Shown in pieces: positions 12,428-24,543 of a stretch of 64,000 nt of DNA (the stretch's first letter is position 1; every line of letters begins with the position of its first letter). Made by a program: the position numbers and the translations under genes. A model generated the notes under the pieces. The model saw only the letters and a list, made by a program, of their open reading frames with translations. It was not told the DNA's origin and did not search any database. The stretch is from Flaveria trinervia (Eukaryota; Streptophyta; Magnoliopsida; Asterales; Asteraceae), in assembly GCA_025506515.1 (NCBI GenBank), contig CM046447.1, positions 88,307,498-88,371,497 of the forward strand, given 5' to 3'.

Positions 12428-14289
12428 TTTATACTTGTTTGGAGTGTATACATTACAAGAGAACAACCCAATCATATAAGAATGTTAACTTTAAAATTCA
12501 AAATTATCAAAAAAATAATAATAATAATGGTAAATTAGTTGGACGTGGGCATCCCATTTCTTGTCTACTTGTGTTGGTAATCAAAACATTTCAAGATCAC
12601 TATGATATTAACTGAGAACAAGAAAAGTAAATTCTATGTATCATCATGAAATATTGAAAGAATCGAACTCTAGTTTCTTGACAGATGTGTTTCAAGAAGT
12701 CTGAGGTTTACAACCGGTAGATCAACCGAAAGTAAGATAAGGCATGGTTGGCAGAATGTAGGGTTAATATGTCCACATATATGTACAAGATGATTAATCA
12801 TGAAGATATATAAAAGAATGTGATAGCAATTTTCACACTTGTTATTATAGGGAAGATAAAAAGTACATATGCAATTTGCAGGGTCAGTTTCAGTCTTTAC
12901 GAAGCTAAACATCAAATTTAGCATACCATCAATGAGCTTATTATAATTTTAACCGGTATAACACATACTCCATATGGATACAAATTGTCTTAATTCTAAA
13001 GTCAAGGATAACGACTTTCATAATACAAAATTTAATTGAATGAGTTATAATCAAATAGGCCATTTCAGTTTAAACCTCCAAGGGTATGTTTTTTTGCGAC
13101 AAACAAATTTAAATGATGCCAACTATAATGACGTTAACTTAATTGAAACTTGAACAACTGACAGTAGGGCCAAACATCATGGGAGCGTGAGAGCTCATTG
13201 TGACGTGAATTGACGCGGCCACATAGGCTGGGGTGTTGCCAACGATGTATCGCTCGTCTATGGCTAGGGGCATTTGATGGAAAAAGAGAAGAAAATGGAC
13301 ATTTTGATAAATTTTTTCTTTTCTATTACTTATTAAATAGTCTTTGGCTTCTGTTCATTGGGAAAAAACAAAAACAAAAAAACCAGTGTTATCAAACCCA
13401 CATCATGGTCAAAACAACAGTTGATGCCATCAAAGATTTGTCTTTTAGGCATATCAATTTAATGGCTATCGTAACCTTCGCATTCAAGATGGACTTGATT
13501 GCATGTAGTTACGGGTCTTGAAATTTAAAGACCAATACTCATACTCACTAGTGCTTTTACATTCATTGATTAGTGATATGGTCTCTGTAATGAATTCACA
13601 TTCATATTTTGTTCCTTAGATTTTGTGCAAAATTATATATTCATGAATTTATTATTAAGTGGCATCACTCTTTTTTCTTTGAACTGTCACTTTCTAATAA
13701 TGGAGCTTCATTATGAGTATACTGGATTAAAGTAGTTGGAGACTTGGAGTTAAATTTGCGATAAAAGTCAGATTAGAGATGATCAATCCTATGAGTCTTT
13801 TTAGTAGGCAAACATGCACTCCTAATAATTAAAATTTAAAACAACATATTTATACCATTAGATATTAGAGTTTATTGTATGAGCGTAAGTACACAATTAG
13901 GTTTTTAAGGTTTCTTGTAATCATTATAAATAGTAATCTAACTAATCAATAAATTCATTTAGTTTATTATGACATCAAAACCTTAAGAGTCTGGTTATTT
14001 TTTTTCGATCACCACCACAAAAATACAAACCCTAAACATGGCAACATGTTATCGCCACCACCTTATCCCACCACCCTTTTGTTTTGTTTCTTTTTCTATT
14101 TTCATGCTTCCATTCGAATAAAACTTTGTTTTTTATTCAAGATTTTGGTTTTTGCACTAAGAAAATCCTTTTCAAGAACTTCTTATACAACACAACCACA
14201 ATTTCAAGACATAATTGACCAACTAGCTTCTTTGGTAATTACATCAAGGTGTTAAGTTGCATAACAAGTATTTTTTATTGTTAAGGTTG
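12428..14289. other. Intergenic DNA, nothing firmly recognised
   Basis: Several short ORFs lack any motif. A TATAAATAG at 13925-13933 followed by a C/A-rich stretch and ATG at 14038 resembles a promoter-leader of a degraded retroelement LTR, but no paired LTR, PBS or pol motif was found. A short AATAAT run lies at 12507-12527. Confidence 0.4.
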
Positions 14290-15290
14290 CAAACGAGCCA
14301 AGCCACTCGCGAGCTACTCGAGATCGGATTAATAAAAATCTCGAAACGAGTCGAGTTTTATCGAGCCTGAGCCGAGCTCAAGCTTTAAAAAAACTCATTT
14401 AATTATCGAGCCCGAGCTTCACGTATCGAGCTCAAGCTAGCTCGCAAGCCTAAACAAGCTTTTTATTTATATATTTTTATTTAATTTAGGGTTATTGGAT
14501 TTTAATAATCTCAACTTTAATTTATTGGCCGAGACTAATCCCAACTCAAGAAATGTTTTTGAACTTATTTTCTTTCAACAATCTCTTATGAACTGAGAGT
14601 TAACGCTTGTTAATTTTTTCTGATGAAATGGGGCTAACTTTGAGCCATTTTTCATTTTTGCCGCTGCCCAACTCTAATAGGTCCTTTTTTCAGTGTTTAG
14701 CATTCATCGACACTTGAAATCTACCTTTAATGAGTCAAGTGGTTCAAGTCAGAAAGTGAAAATTGACGGGTTTCTCGTATAAGTTTCAGATTAATAGACC
14801 CGACAGTTGATTTCAACTTTCTGCTTAGTGTTTTGGCCATATAAGTAGTCCATGTCATAGAAAAATTAACAGTGTTAACTCTCAGTTAATTCGATATCGT
14901 TGTATGAAAATAAACTCAAAGTTGAAAGTGTCCATAAACATATACTGAGTTGAGATTAATCCCGACCAATATATAAAAGTTGAGATTATTAAAATCAAAT
15001 AATTCTTTAATTTATTAAATATATTATATAAATAATATTCATTATGTTTAAAATTGTGATAAAAACAATGAAAGAATATGTATAATATTATATATAAATA
15101 TTTAATTATAAATATATTTCAAAATTAAATATAAATTCTTAAAAATAATATTTAAATAAATAAACGAGCCGAACCGAGCTCGAGCTTGAAAAGTATTTGT
15201 CAAGCCGAGATCGAGCTTTAAAATTAAGCTTGAAACGAGCCGAGCTCTCTTAAATCATCACGAGCCGAGCTCGATACTATACCCGCATAG
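14290..15290. mobile_element. Degenerate GAGCCGAG-rich element with a nested MITE
   Basis: Both flanks (14292-14460 and 15165-15275) are rich in GAGCCGAGCTCGAGCTT-type words, absent from surrounding DNA, and the block between them is interrupted by the 517-bp Mutator-like MITE at 14489-15005. Repeats of this type in plants usually belong to non-autonomous DNA transposons; here termini and target duplication are not clear. No coding capacity is seen. Confidence 0.45.
14480..15014. mobile_element. Mutator-like MITE with 9-bp target duplication
   Basis: The element spans 14489-15005 and is flanked by TTTAATTTA on both sides (14480-14488, 15006-15014). Its ends are long imperfect inverted repeats of about 60-100 bp: the left begins GGGTTATTGGATTTTAATAA and the right, reversed, GAATTATTTGATTTTAATAA. 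The 9-bp duplication and long terminal repeats fit the Mutator superfamily. No transposase is encoded, so it would be mobilised in trans. Confidence 0.85.
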
Positions 15291-16255
15291 TTTGCTTGGT
15301 TAATTAATTCACAAGGTTTTTTCAATTAACCTACTAGATCGTTGATGCCATTGATTCCACTTTCGTCCCATACAATCGGTTATAAATAAATTATCTTAGC
15401 TTGGTTACTTTAACATTCCTATTACCAGCTTGTTATCTCACCATAGCAACCGTTCTTTTTTCTTTTTTCATTCTTTTAGTTTTATTTTATTGGTATTGTA
15501 GCCACACCAAAGATAATGGCACATGATCATAGATCTCAAACTACGGTTAGATTACATTATTATTTTTTTCGATCTACGGATGTTATTTCTTGATCTACAA
15601 ATCCAAGTGTCTGGCCACAGCCACCAGCCTTCTTCTCTTTTTCTTTTTTATATCTACAGTCTAATATTTTGATCTACAGATCTAAAAGCCAACCATTTAC
15701 AAGCCGGTCGTGTCAAATTTAGCTCCACATCCATCCGCTTTTAATGATCACGACTACGATCCAATTCTATGCAACTTCTTTAAAGACTTTGGATGGCACA
15801 ATCAAACAAAGTACGAGTGACACAAGCAACAATGATATGTACAACAACATCAGCAAAATATGAATTTGTTAGCATAAGTTTAGATTTTCCAATCGATTGA
15901 AGAATGTTTATCTTATTAATATTTTATTGTTCTTTGTGTATTAATCTTAACTTCTAGTTTACTTACGCTACGACTATGGGGGAGGATTAAATATTAAGGT
16001 AAGGTTTACGGATACAGTTAGGCTTCTAGTGTTTCTTGTGATTTCAATAATTTGTAGCATGACTATTCAAATAGTTCATTCAGTCTTTTATCAGCTTATA
16101 TATAGTTGCTACCAATTTTACGAATATTCGTACTCTAATGAAATGCACAATAACATAAGAAAATAATAATAAAAACAAGTGCACTCGAGTTCATGGGGTT
16201 TGTGGTTTTAAAGATAGGTAACTAACAATCCTAAAGGCGTGTGTGTATGAATATA
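15291..16255. other. Intergenic DNA, nothing recognised
   Basis: AT-rich sequence with pyrimidine tracts (15450-15490, 15630-15650) and repeated ATCTACAG/GATCTAC words. No ORF with a family motif, no paired repeats. Confidence 0.45.
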
Positions 16256-16478
16256 TTATGGGATATGGGATAGTGGTGAGCATGGAATGGTGTTAAGTTC
16301 TAGCTTGCCATCTCCATTGGGACACCGAAGGAATCTGTCAAGCTTCTTGATGTTGCGCTTCGGCCGCCCCATGCTTGATGGTCCGATATTGTAGTGGCCA
16401 GGCATTTGATACCCCGTACCAGCTGCCCACCACTCGAAAACATCCTTGTCCTCAAGGACATGGTTGTTTCCTCATGAT
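16256..16478 (-). pseudogene. Remnant of a Ty3/Gypsy pol C-terminus
   Basis: Reading the minus strand from about 16478 gives an open stretch with NHVLEDKDVFEWW and then MGRPKRNIKKLDRFL, ending at a TAA at 16256-16258. The order LEDK...F followed after about 30 residues by RPKRxxxxPxxLxD-type basic sequence resembles the tail of Gypsy polyproteins after the integrase. No other pol domain is adjacent, so it is a short relic. The assignment rests on motif resemblance only. Confidence 0.45.
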
Positions 16479-18681
16479 CATGGGTGGACTTAACTTAGAT
16501 AGACCGGAATCACAGAAATACAATAAATTTTCTTTTGTATACGGAGATGTATATACAAGTTGTTTGGGTGACAACATTGTGCTTTTTGAACGTTGACTCT
16601 ATTAATTATTAAAAAAACACATATAAACCTAAAAATTAAAAAGAAAATAGCCTATTGGTTAATTAATTAAATAGCTAAATAACTTCACTTCTTCTAAATA
16701 CCCATTAAACCTATGAATTAATAAAATTTCAACCTAAGCAGCAATTTTTATTATATGATCGACCTAACCCAACCCGTATCAAGCCTATGTATCTTATTTT
16801 TTATTATACGATCAACCTAACCCGACCCAAACCAAGCCGACTGGACAAGTTTTATTCACTTTTATATAATTGGAGCATTTTAAAATAATGACTACATTAA
16901 AATAAATTTTTGGATTCGCCACTGGTCATGGTGGTCGTCATACTAGGCATACAACGAGTTGGGGCGGTCTCAATGTAGTGTTGTGGTTTGTTTTTGTGGA
17001 GGTGGTTCATCGTGGTGATTCAGGATAACCTTTGTAGTGGATAACATGTGGGTGTAGTTTCTTTGGGAATGGGAGTTCCCCATGGGACATAATTTTCTAA
17101 CATGGTAATACAACAATGATTGTACTATCACATCAAAAAGAATCTTCTGTCATGGTGAAAGGATGAGAGTTGATAATGAAAGTACCAATGTTAAAGACCA
17201 ACTCAAGATTGTAAATCTCCTAATCATTTTGAAGTATGCAATCACATCCAAGAATTAAGTTAGAAAACAAGATGCTTGCTATATATAACTTTCTGTATAT
17301 TCTTACTTTAATGAAATGCTTAATTACATAAAGAAATAATCGTCATTTAGGTTGAGAGTCAAATACTGTTTTGAGAATAACCAGATTTAAAATTGGTTAC
17401 AAGTGGTTTAGGGGACCTAAAATGAAGCATTGCTTTTAGAAAAAGGGATGGGTTATTCATATACCCTAACACGTAATCCAAACATCCAATAATCACATTC
17501 ATAAGGATTGTATGGATATATACGAATCATATCGACTGCCATTGAGTCAGATCACTCATAAATGTTCTCCGCGAACCATGTGCATGTATACGACAAGGAT
17601 TATATGAGTCATTTAGGTTTATACGGCGAAACAATACAAACTGTATAGGCATATACGGTTTAAATTTAGGTTATTTTTAAATTATTTGACGTGACTTAAT
17701 ATTACTCAATATAAATGCGAATTATTTGATTAAACATAAGATTTTAGTAAAAAATTACAATATCAAAATCATAAGTTTATTAATTTCATTGTCTCGATAT
17801 ATAGAATGCTGCCTAACGGAAGAAACTACAATCAAAGACTTCTTCTGCCTATGTTGATAGGGTTTCAGGCACCATTAGAGAATCATAATTGACAGAATAC
17901 TTGAGGACGGTCTTGAAATGTAGTTTGATTCGCCTACAATGAAGATCTCCTTTGGTGTGGGATCATTTCTACGGGTCTTTTTTGTTTTGACCAAGAGTAT
18001 ACTAGAAACTATTATACAATATCCTACGAAATACATATTTATAGTTCTAGTTTCTGGTAAGAGTATAATTTCTTGGAATTTTTAAAATTCTCTTTAACCA
18101 TAAAAAATGTAAGGTTTCATAAAATATGGATATTAAAGGATATGTTAAAACAAAAAATGTTGATAAAATTTATATTAAGTTTTTTAAAACGACAGTTCTA
18201 ACATGTTATAGGTGAGCCTTTACTTCAAAAATAGCTTTAGCACTCTAATAATTTTACAATTATATCCAACCCACAAAGTTTATATTAGCTAAAACAATTA
18301 TTTATAGTTAAACTTTTGGGCTAAACAAATTTACGTTTAAAATAAATCGGCCCATTAAAACGGTCCAACTGTCAACTTGCCCAGGTCTGATCTTACACCA
18401 ATCCATTACACCAACTCTTAAAAAATAAAAACAAAGGTTGGTGGTGTTATTCTTCTATTTTATTAGTCTTAATGTATCTATAAAATTTGTTGCAAGCTGA
18501 AACATACAGAAGGCTAGTGCAGCACTTCGTTAAAAACATATCTTTTAGAACTGAGGGTCAATGTTTCGATTCCTGCAGCACTTTATTGACTTTTAATATT
18601 TTTGTTGCTTTGATATTATTTCATCATTTAACTATTTCCTCACTTATTATATTATATATATTAATAGGAATGTCGGTGTGT
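16479..18681. other. Intergenic DNA, nothing recognised
   Basis: Short ORFs only. Two related phrases (near 16756 and 16808: GATC(G/A)ACCTAACCC...) form a partial direct repeat of about 50 bp. At 18520-18590 there is a TTTCGATTCC word resembling a pol III B box, but the surrounding sequence does not fold like a tRNA. Confidence 0.4.
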
Positions 18682-18715
18682 GAGGGAAGGTACTGTAGCT
18701 AACAGTACCTCCCTC
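18682..18715. repeat. Short near-perfect inverted repeat
   Basis: The arms GAGGGAAGGTACTG and CAGTACCTCCCTC pair over 13 bp with one bulged A around a 7-nt loop. It stands alone in intergenic DNA. It may be the remnant of a transposon end or a folded regulatory site; neither can be shown. Confidence 0.6.
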
Positions 18716-19581
18716 TGTGCATAATATACAACTGCTATCAGCCTCATGTCCTTTCTTTTCTTGAGACGTTGTTTGTCTCTTTTGCTTCCTTCTTCTTTCA
18801 TCCTTGAACACTGAGCAAACGCCGACCACCTGCATCATCGTCGCCAAAGTGAGCGTCCGTGACAATGTGTTTGTTTTCGTCGGGGGTGGGTTGCGATGAC
18901 ACCGGGTCTAGTGGCCGTTTCCGTCGGGGGTGGTTGGCGGTGGTGGATGTAAGTGTCCGTGACATTGTGTTCGACGGTGGTGGTTAACGATTGTAACCTG
19001 CGGTATCTACAACCCAAAATGAGAGAGAGAGAGAGAGAGAAAGGGTGTGATGTTTTTTTTTTCCGGTGGTAGCTAAAGACATTAGGTGGCTGAACGTAGT
19101 GTTGGTCGAGCCAGTTGTCGTCGGAAATAGCGGTGGTCGGAAGTTGTAATGGTAGGGAGCGCCGGTCACGGTTGACGGGTTGTAGGGTTTCGGTATGAAT
19201 GGTAAAAAAAAGTACCTTAGAGAGAAGGTTTGGCAGCGGTGTGGTGGCAGTGGGTGGTGGTGGCAGTCACGGTGGCTGGCGTGTGGTGACGGAAAATGGT
19301 AGTGGTGGTGTGGTGGCATATCTGAATTTTAGAGAGGCAATAGATAGAGTTTTAATTTTAAAGTATACTTTTTCTTGAAAAGTAAAAAAAAATAATTATA
19401 TTGTGTCTTGAGATTAATAATCTTTACATGTAATATATTATATTATATTTAGCGGGTGTTCAGGATTGTTTTTTGAAAACTTTTTTTAAATTTTAAGAAG
19501 AAGATAAGTTGAAAGAAAAAATGAAATTGTGTTTGAATGGAGATGAAGATGTGAGAAGAAGAAAGAGTTTTTAAGAAGTTA
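18716..19581. other. Intergenic DNA flanking the Mutator-like element
   Basis: Contains GTGG-rich sequence (18880-19320) and a (GA)n run at 19019-19042. The ORFs here on the minus strand are P/H/T-rich low-complexity readings and are not supported as genes. From 19450 the sequence (GTGTTCAGGATTG...) is roughly mirrored after 21226 (reversed GTTTGGGATTGC), hinting that the 1.6-kb element landed inside an older inverted-repeat transposon. Confidence 0.45.
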
Positions 19582-19844
19582 TAAATTTTAGAGTAAATTA
19601 CTATTTTGGTCCCTGTGGTTTGATGGTTATAACCATTTTTATCCAATAGTTTAAAAACGCCCGATTCAACCACTGTGATTTAAGATTTGTCACAATTAAG
19701 TCCAAACCGGTAGCTCCATCCATTTTCACCGTTAAATATCTAAAAAAATACTATAATACCCTTGGATTAAAATCGTTATTTTTATACATATATCCAATAT
19801 ATTTTATAAAAATATTAATTAAATTCATCACCATACCATCTCGC

Positions 19845-20056
<212 letters not shown>

Positions 20057-20069
20057 TGTACTCTCCAAA

Positions 20070-20520
20070 AACCCAACAACCACACCATCACGACACCACC
20101 ACCACGACCACCACCACTGCCACCTCCGCCGCCACCGCCACCCCAACATCACCACCACAAGCACTGCCACCATAACACCACCCCACCACCTCCATAACAC
20201 CATTGCCACCACAACATCATCACTACCACCACCAAAACACCCCTACCACCACTGCCATCGCAACAGTACCCCCACCACACCACCATAACACCACTGCCAC
20301 CACATCACACCACCACCACAACACCAACCCCACCCCCACCACCACCATACACCCCTGCCACCACAAGACCACCCCCGCCACCACCATAACACCACTGCCG
20401 CCACATCACACCACCACCACAACACCAACCCCACCCCCACCACCACCATAACACCACTGCCACCACAACAACACCCCCACCCCACGACCACCATAATACC
20501 ACTATCACTACGCCACCGCC
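20070..20520. repeat. CCA/ACC-rich low-complexity tract
   Basis: About 450 bp of (CCA)n and CACCACCACAACACC variants, including a repeated block of about 90 bp (one copy 20280-20370, one 20385-20470). One strand is almost free of G. Open frames here (T/P/H-rich on the plus strand, V/W/G-rich on the minus) are a by-product of composition and are not annotated as genes. Confidence 0.85.
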
Positions 20521-20904
20521 ACTTGCATCACAACACCACCGCCCCCAAATCAAGCCTAAATCAAACCATAGTACCAGCACAACTAACATCACACCACCAC
20601 CACAAACATCGAAACCACCAAAAAATTAGAAACCTAACCACAACCTAACCAATTTTGAATCCCAAATTCAAATCTTCATCTTCTAGATTCAAACCCTAAA
20701 CCTCTTCACATTAGCACACCCTTAACCGACGCCCTGATTCAACCTTTAATCTCTTCACATTCTGGTGGTGATCTGTGCAATGCTTCTCAAATGCATCTAC
20801 AACCTAAGTTGCATATTAGTTTGGTAGTTTCTGATGTTACATGTAGATAGAGAAAGAAAGAGAGAGAGATATATATATATATATAGAGAGATGTGACCAA
20901 CGGT

Positions 20905-20975
20905 GAGGCGGAGACCGGCGGTGGGAGGCGGAGACCGACGGTGGGAGGCGGAGACCGGTGGCGGCGGTGGAAGGC
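20905..20975. repeat. G-rich short tandem repeat
   Basis: About three copies of an 18-21-bp unit containing GAGGCGGAGACCGGCGGTGG, followed by GGCGGCGGTGG. It is inside the Mutator-like element near its right end and preceded by a (GA)n/(TA)n run at 20855-20890. Confidence 0.75.
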
Positions 20976-21226
20976 GAAGATCAGTGGGATGTTTGGCAGG
21001 TGGTGGTTTGTGGGGTGTGTGTATATACATGTATATAATATCCAAGGGTATTTTTGTCTTTTTATATACACTTAACGGAATAAATGGATGAGAGTTAGTG
21101 ACATGGACTTAATTGTGACAAATCTTAAATCATAGTGGTTGAATCAGATATTTTTAAACTATTGGATTAAAATGGTTATAACCACCAAACCACAGGGACC
21201 AAAATAGTAATTTACTCTAAATTTTA

Positions 21227-21640
21227 ACTTTTCAAAACTCTTTTTAAAAAGTTAAAATGAGATCTAAATAAGCAATCCCAAACATGGCTTTAAAATAGTA
21301 ATAATGAGTAAACAAAACACAAAACCAAAAGATTGGCAAATTATTAATATATAAATATATAATAATTTTAAAAAGTAAATTACGAAAATAAAATATAATT
21401 ATATATTAGTATTTGTGTTATATTAGTTTTCATTTTAATCGATGCACATAAAACTTTTATCAAAGTCATTATATTTAGGCATATATTTTTAGTTATATAC
21501 TTTTCATATTATTTTAAATCAATATTTACTTAACAATACAAATATATAATGGGTGTGTGAATATTATAACATACTGTAACAAGTAGTTTTGAAATAAGAA
21601 GTTATTATTCTTGCTTTTAATTATGGCGAAAGAAAAAATA
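21227..21640. other. AT-rich intergenic DNA
   Basis: AT-rich DNA between the Mutator-like element and a Helitron-type end. Nothing is recognised in it beyond the possible outer inverted repeat noted for 18716-19581. Confidence 0.4.
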
Positions 21641-21671
21641 CCGTCGCGAAACGCGGGTGCATTTTACTAGT
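21641..21671 (+). mobile_element. Helitron-type 3' terminus
   Basis: CGCG-AAA-CGCG hairpin (21645-21655, extendable by CC/GG) followed by 11 nt and CTAG (21667-21670), then T. This is the same layout as at 3242-3278 and suggests two members of one Helitron family. The 5' end was not found. Confidence 0.5.
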
Positions 21672-21909
21672 TATTATTAAGAGTAAATTACAAATTATGT
21701 CATTTATTAATATATTAAACTATATTGTGTTCAATAATTACACTGTTGTCTTTTTTTATAAAAATTACAAACATATTTTTTCCTTTACACTAACATCCGT
21801 CAAAATTTACAGTTAAGTCAAGTATGTTTCAATCACTTGAGAGATATTTACGTATTTTACATGTCTACCATAAACCAAAAATAATTTTGTGTCGCTTCAT
21901 TTCCGTTGT

Positions 21910-22091
21910 CCTCATGTTAAGTGTTCGAAGTTGAATGTCTGAAATTTTTGGATAGTAATAACCATTATTCGTATCCGTATCTATATCTATAATTTTGAAT
22001 ATTTGAAGTTCAGATATCCAAAATTTTGGATACAAATACAGATAGCAATTCGAGTATCCGAACTTCTCTTCTTCATTTTTTTGCAATAATT

Positions 22092-22144
<53 letters not shown>

Positions 22145-22545
22145 GTAAAAAACAATACATATAAAAAAATTCCTAATATACAGTAAAAATCCAAAAAAAA
22201 CATGTTTGATACTTTAGAAAATAACAAAAAAATATTTTTAAGTTTTTAGATAATTTAAAATATTTTAAAACTACTTTTTGTTATTTTCTTTAAAGTGTTT
22301 ACCATTTTTTAAATTTTGGTTGGGTTTGTTAGTGTATATTAGGACTTTTTTAATCAGTCTTGTTTTTGTATTATTTTTATAATAACATATATCTAATTAT
22401 TGAAAAAAAGGAAAAAGCTCGGATATATGAATCACTATCCGTATCCAATACTGAATTTCAAATATCCAAAACTTTAAATACGAATACGGATAGTGATTTC
22501 TACTATCCGAAAATTTCAAATCTTCAACATTAACACCATAACATG
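21910..22545. mobile_element. Foldback element with about 130-150-bp inverted arms
   Basis: The arm at 21915-22065 (GAAATTTTTGGATAGTAATA ... GAGTATCCGAAC) is an imperfect inverted copy of 22410-22540 (CTCGGATATATGAATC ... ACTATCCGAAAATTTC). The centre holds a (TA)n run at 22094-22136 and A/T-rich sequence. No coding sequence or target duplication is evident. It is likely a non-autonomous DNA transposon or foldback element. Confidence 0.55.
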
Positions 22546-22600
22546 GATGCATCATAAATCAAGCAATGTGAAAATATATTTGACTTATTGTAGGCATGAA

Positions 22601-23548
22601 ATATACGTATACATATATATACGTATATATATATATACGTATAGATATATACGTATACGTATACGTATATATACGTATACGTATACGTATACACGTATAC
22701 GTATACGTATACGTATACACGTATACGTATACACGTATACGTATACACGTATACGTATACACGTATACGTATACACGTATACGTATGCGTATAGTATATA
22801 TACGTATACGTATACGTATAGATATATACGTATAGATATATACGTATACGTATATATATACGTATACGTATAGATATATACGTATATATACGTATACGCA
22901 TAGTATATATACGTATACGCATACGTATATATACGTATACGCATACGTATATATACGTATACGCATACGTATATATACGTATACGCATACGTATATATAC
23001 GTATACGCATACGTATATATACGTATAGCATACGTATATATAGTATACGCATACGTATATAACGTATACGCATACGTATATATACGTATACGCATACGTA
23101 TATACGTATACGCATACGTATATATACGTATACGCATACGTATATATACGTATACGCATACGTATATACGTATACGCATACGTATATACGTATACGTATA
23201 TACGTATACGTATACGTATATACGTATGCGTATACGTATATATACGTATGCGTATACGTATATATACGTATGCGTATACGTATATATACGTATGCGTATA
23301 CGTATATATACGTATGCGTATACGTATATATACGTATGCGTATACGTATATATACGTATGCGTATACGTATATATACGTATGCGTATACGTATATATACG
23401 TATGCGTATACGTATATATACGTATGCGTATACGTATATATACGTATACGTATATATATATACGTATAGTATATATATATACGTATATGTAATATACGTG
23501 CACGTATATATACATGTATGTATATATACGTATATCTATATATATTAT

Positions 23549-23594
<46 letters not shown>
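22601..23594. repeat. About 1 kb of alternating purine-pyrimidine repeat (TATACGTA family) with a strand switch
   Basis: Nearly every step alternates purine and pyrimidine for 994 bp, with roughly a dozen breaks (for example TAGATA, TAGTAT). Sub-blocks: a 14-bp period with ACACGTATAC at 22690-22790; a 22-bp period containing CGCATACG about 14 times (22893-23180); then the exact reverse complement, CGTATGCG with a regular 22-bp period, 10 times (23222-23430); then (TA)n to 23594. Long frames in both directions (I/R/Y/T/V-only) exist because the repeat has no stops; they are not genes. Confidence 0.95.
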
Positions 23595-23597
<3 letters not shown>

Positions 23598-23754
23598 GAG
23601 GGTTTCAATGAAAAACAATATTATAATTAAAAACCAAGAAAACCATTTATCACCATTGATTTTTTTGATCTATGGTTGAGATTAGGTAGTGATATTTTAG
23701 TAATTAAATAAAATATTATGAGTATTTAAATATGCATTAAGGGCAAAATATGAA

Positions 23755-24543
23755 TGTAACATCCTGTATTTTTACGTTAATTAAAAGTTAAACGTCTTTA
23801 ATTCTTGTAAGGACCTTTACTGTTGTTTATAAAACTCATGGGTGCTTTATGTGCTTGCATTTAACTTTTAATTTGTGAATTTATAGTATCATTAAATTAA
23901 ACTTAATGTTTAATAATGAAAATATACAAATAATGAAATGAATATTAATAAAAAACTAGTAACGATAATAATGCTAATAATAATAATAATAATAATAATA
24001 ATGATAATAATATTAATATCATTAATAATAATGATAACTAATAATAATAACAATATAATAATATTGTTATTAATAAATTGTTGAATTATTAAAAATTAAA
24101 GATGTATAAAACTTGGATTTAAAAATCTAGGGAGTTATAATGCAAATTTTAAAACTTCAAAAGAAACCTTTCAACATGAAATAACAAAAAGAAAACCACA
24201 GGGACTAAATGTGTAACTTTTAAATCCCAAACCCCCACCCCATTTTCTTTCACGAAAAATCCGGCCAAATTCCGGCCAACTCGCCGGCGAGTCCCAAAGT
24301 CCCTAAAAACGAATGTTTCATAACTTAAATGCATGGTTTAATTGGGTTAAATCATCGGTATTTACTTGAATCATCAAGTAACCGAAACCATTAAAGACAA
24401 AGAATTGTTCGAATGGTTAAGGCTAATAATAATCAAATTAACCAGTCTTAATCGAACCTTTATCTGTTAACTAAATCATTACAACTTCCAACTTCATCTG
24501 AAACATGTTCCAATATCGAATTCGATATCTCCTTCATCGTGTT
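23755..24543 (+). mobile_element. Outer Gypsy 5' LTR, segment 1
   Basis: Aligns with the start of the intact 3' LTR (50336 onward) with small differences; it lacks about 45 bp present at 50926-50970 of the other LTR and a 12-bp GGCGACTCTCC-type duplication. It includes a (TAA)n run at 23970-24003. It is broken at 24543 by the Copia insertion. Two minus-strand frames here (24149-24334, 24534-24914) are LTR or junction readings, not genes. Confidence 0.88.

Noticed and set aside
13210..14255. Plus-strand ORFs of 103 and 69 residues
   Set aside because: No conserved motif, no splice context, and low-complexity F/L-rich composition.
18480..18600. Possible tRNA or SINE (TTTCGATTCC)
   Set aside because: Only a partial B box; no A box at proper distance and no cloverleaf.
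22530..23618. Long open frames (up to 362 residues) on both strands
   Set aside because: They are the TATACGTA repeat read through; composition is limited to I/R/Y/T/V and the same region is open in several frames on both strands.
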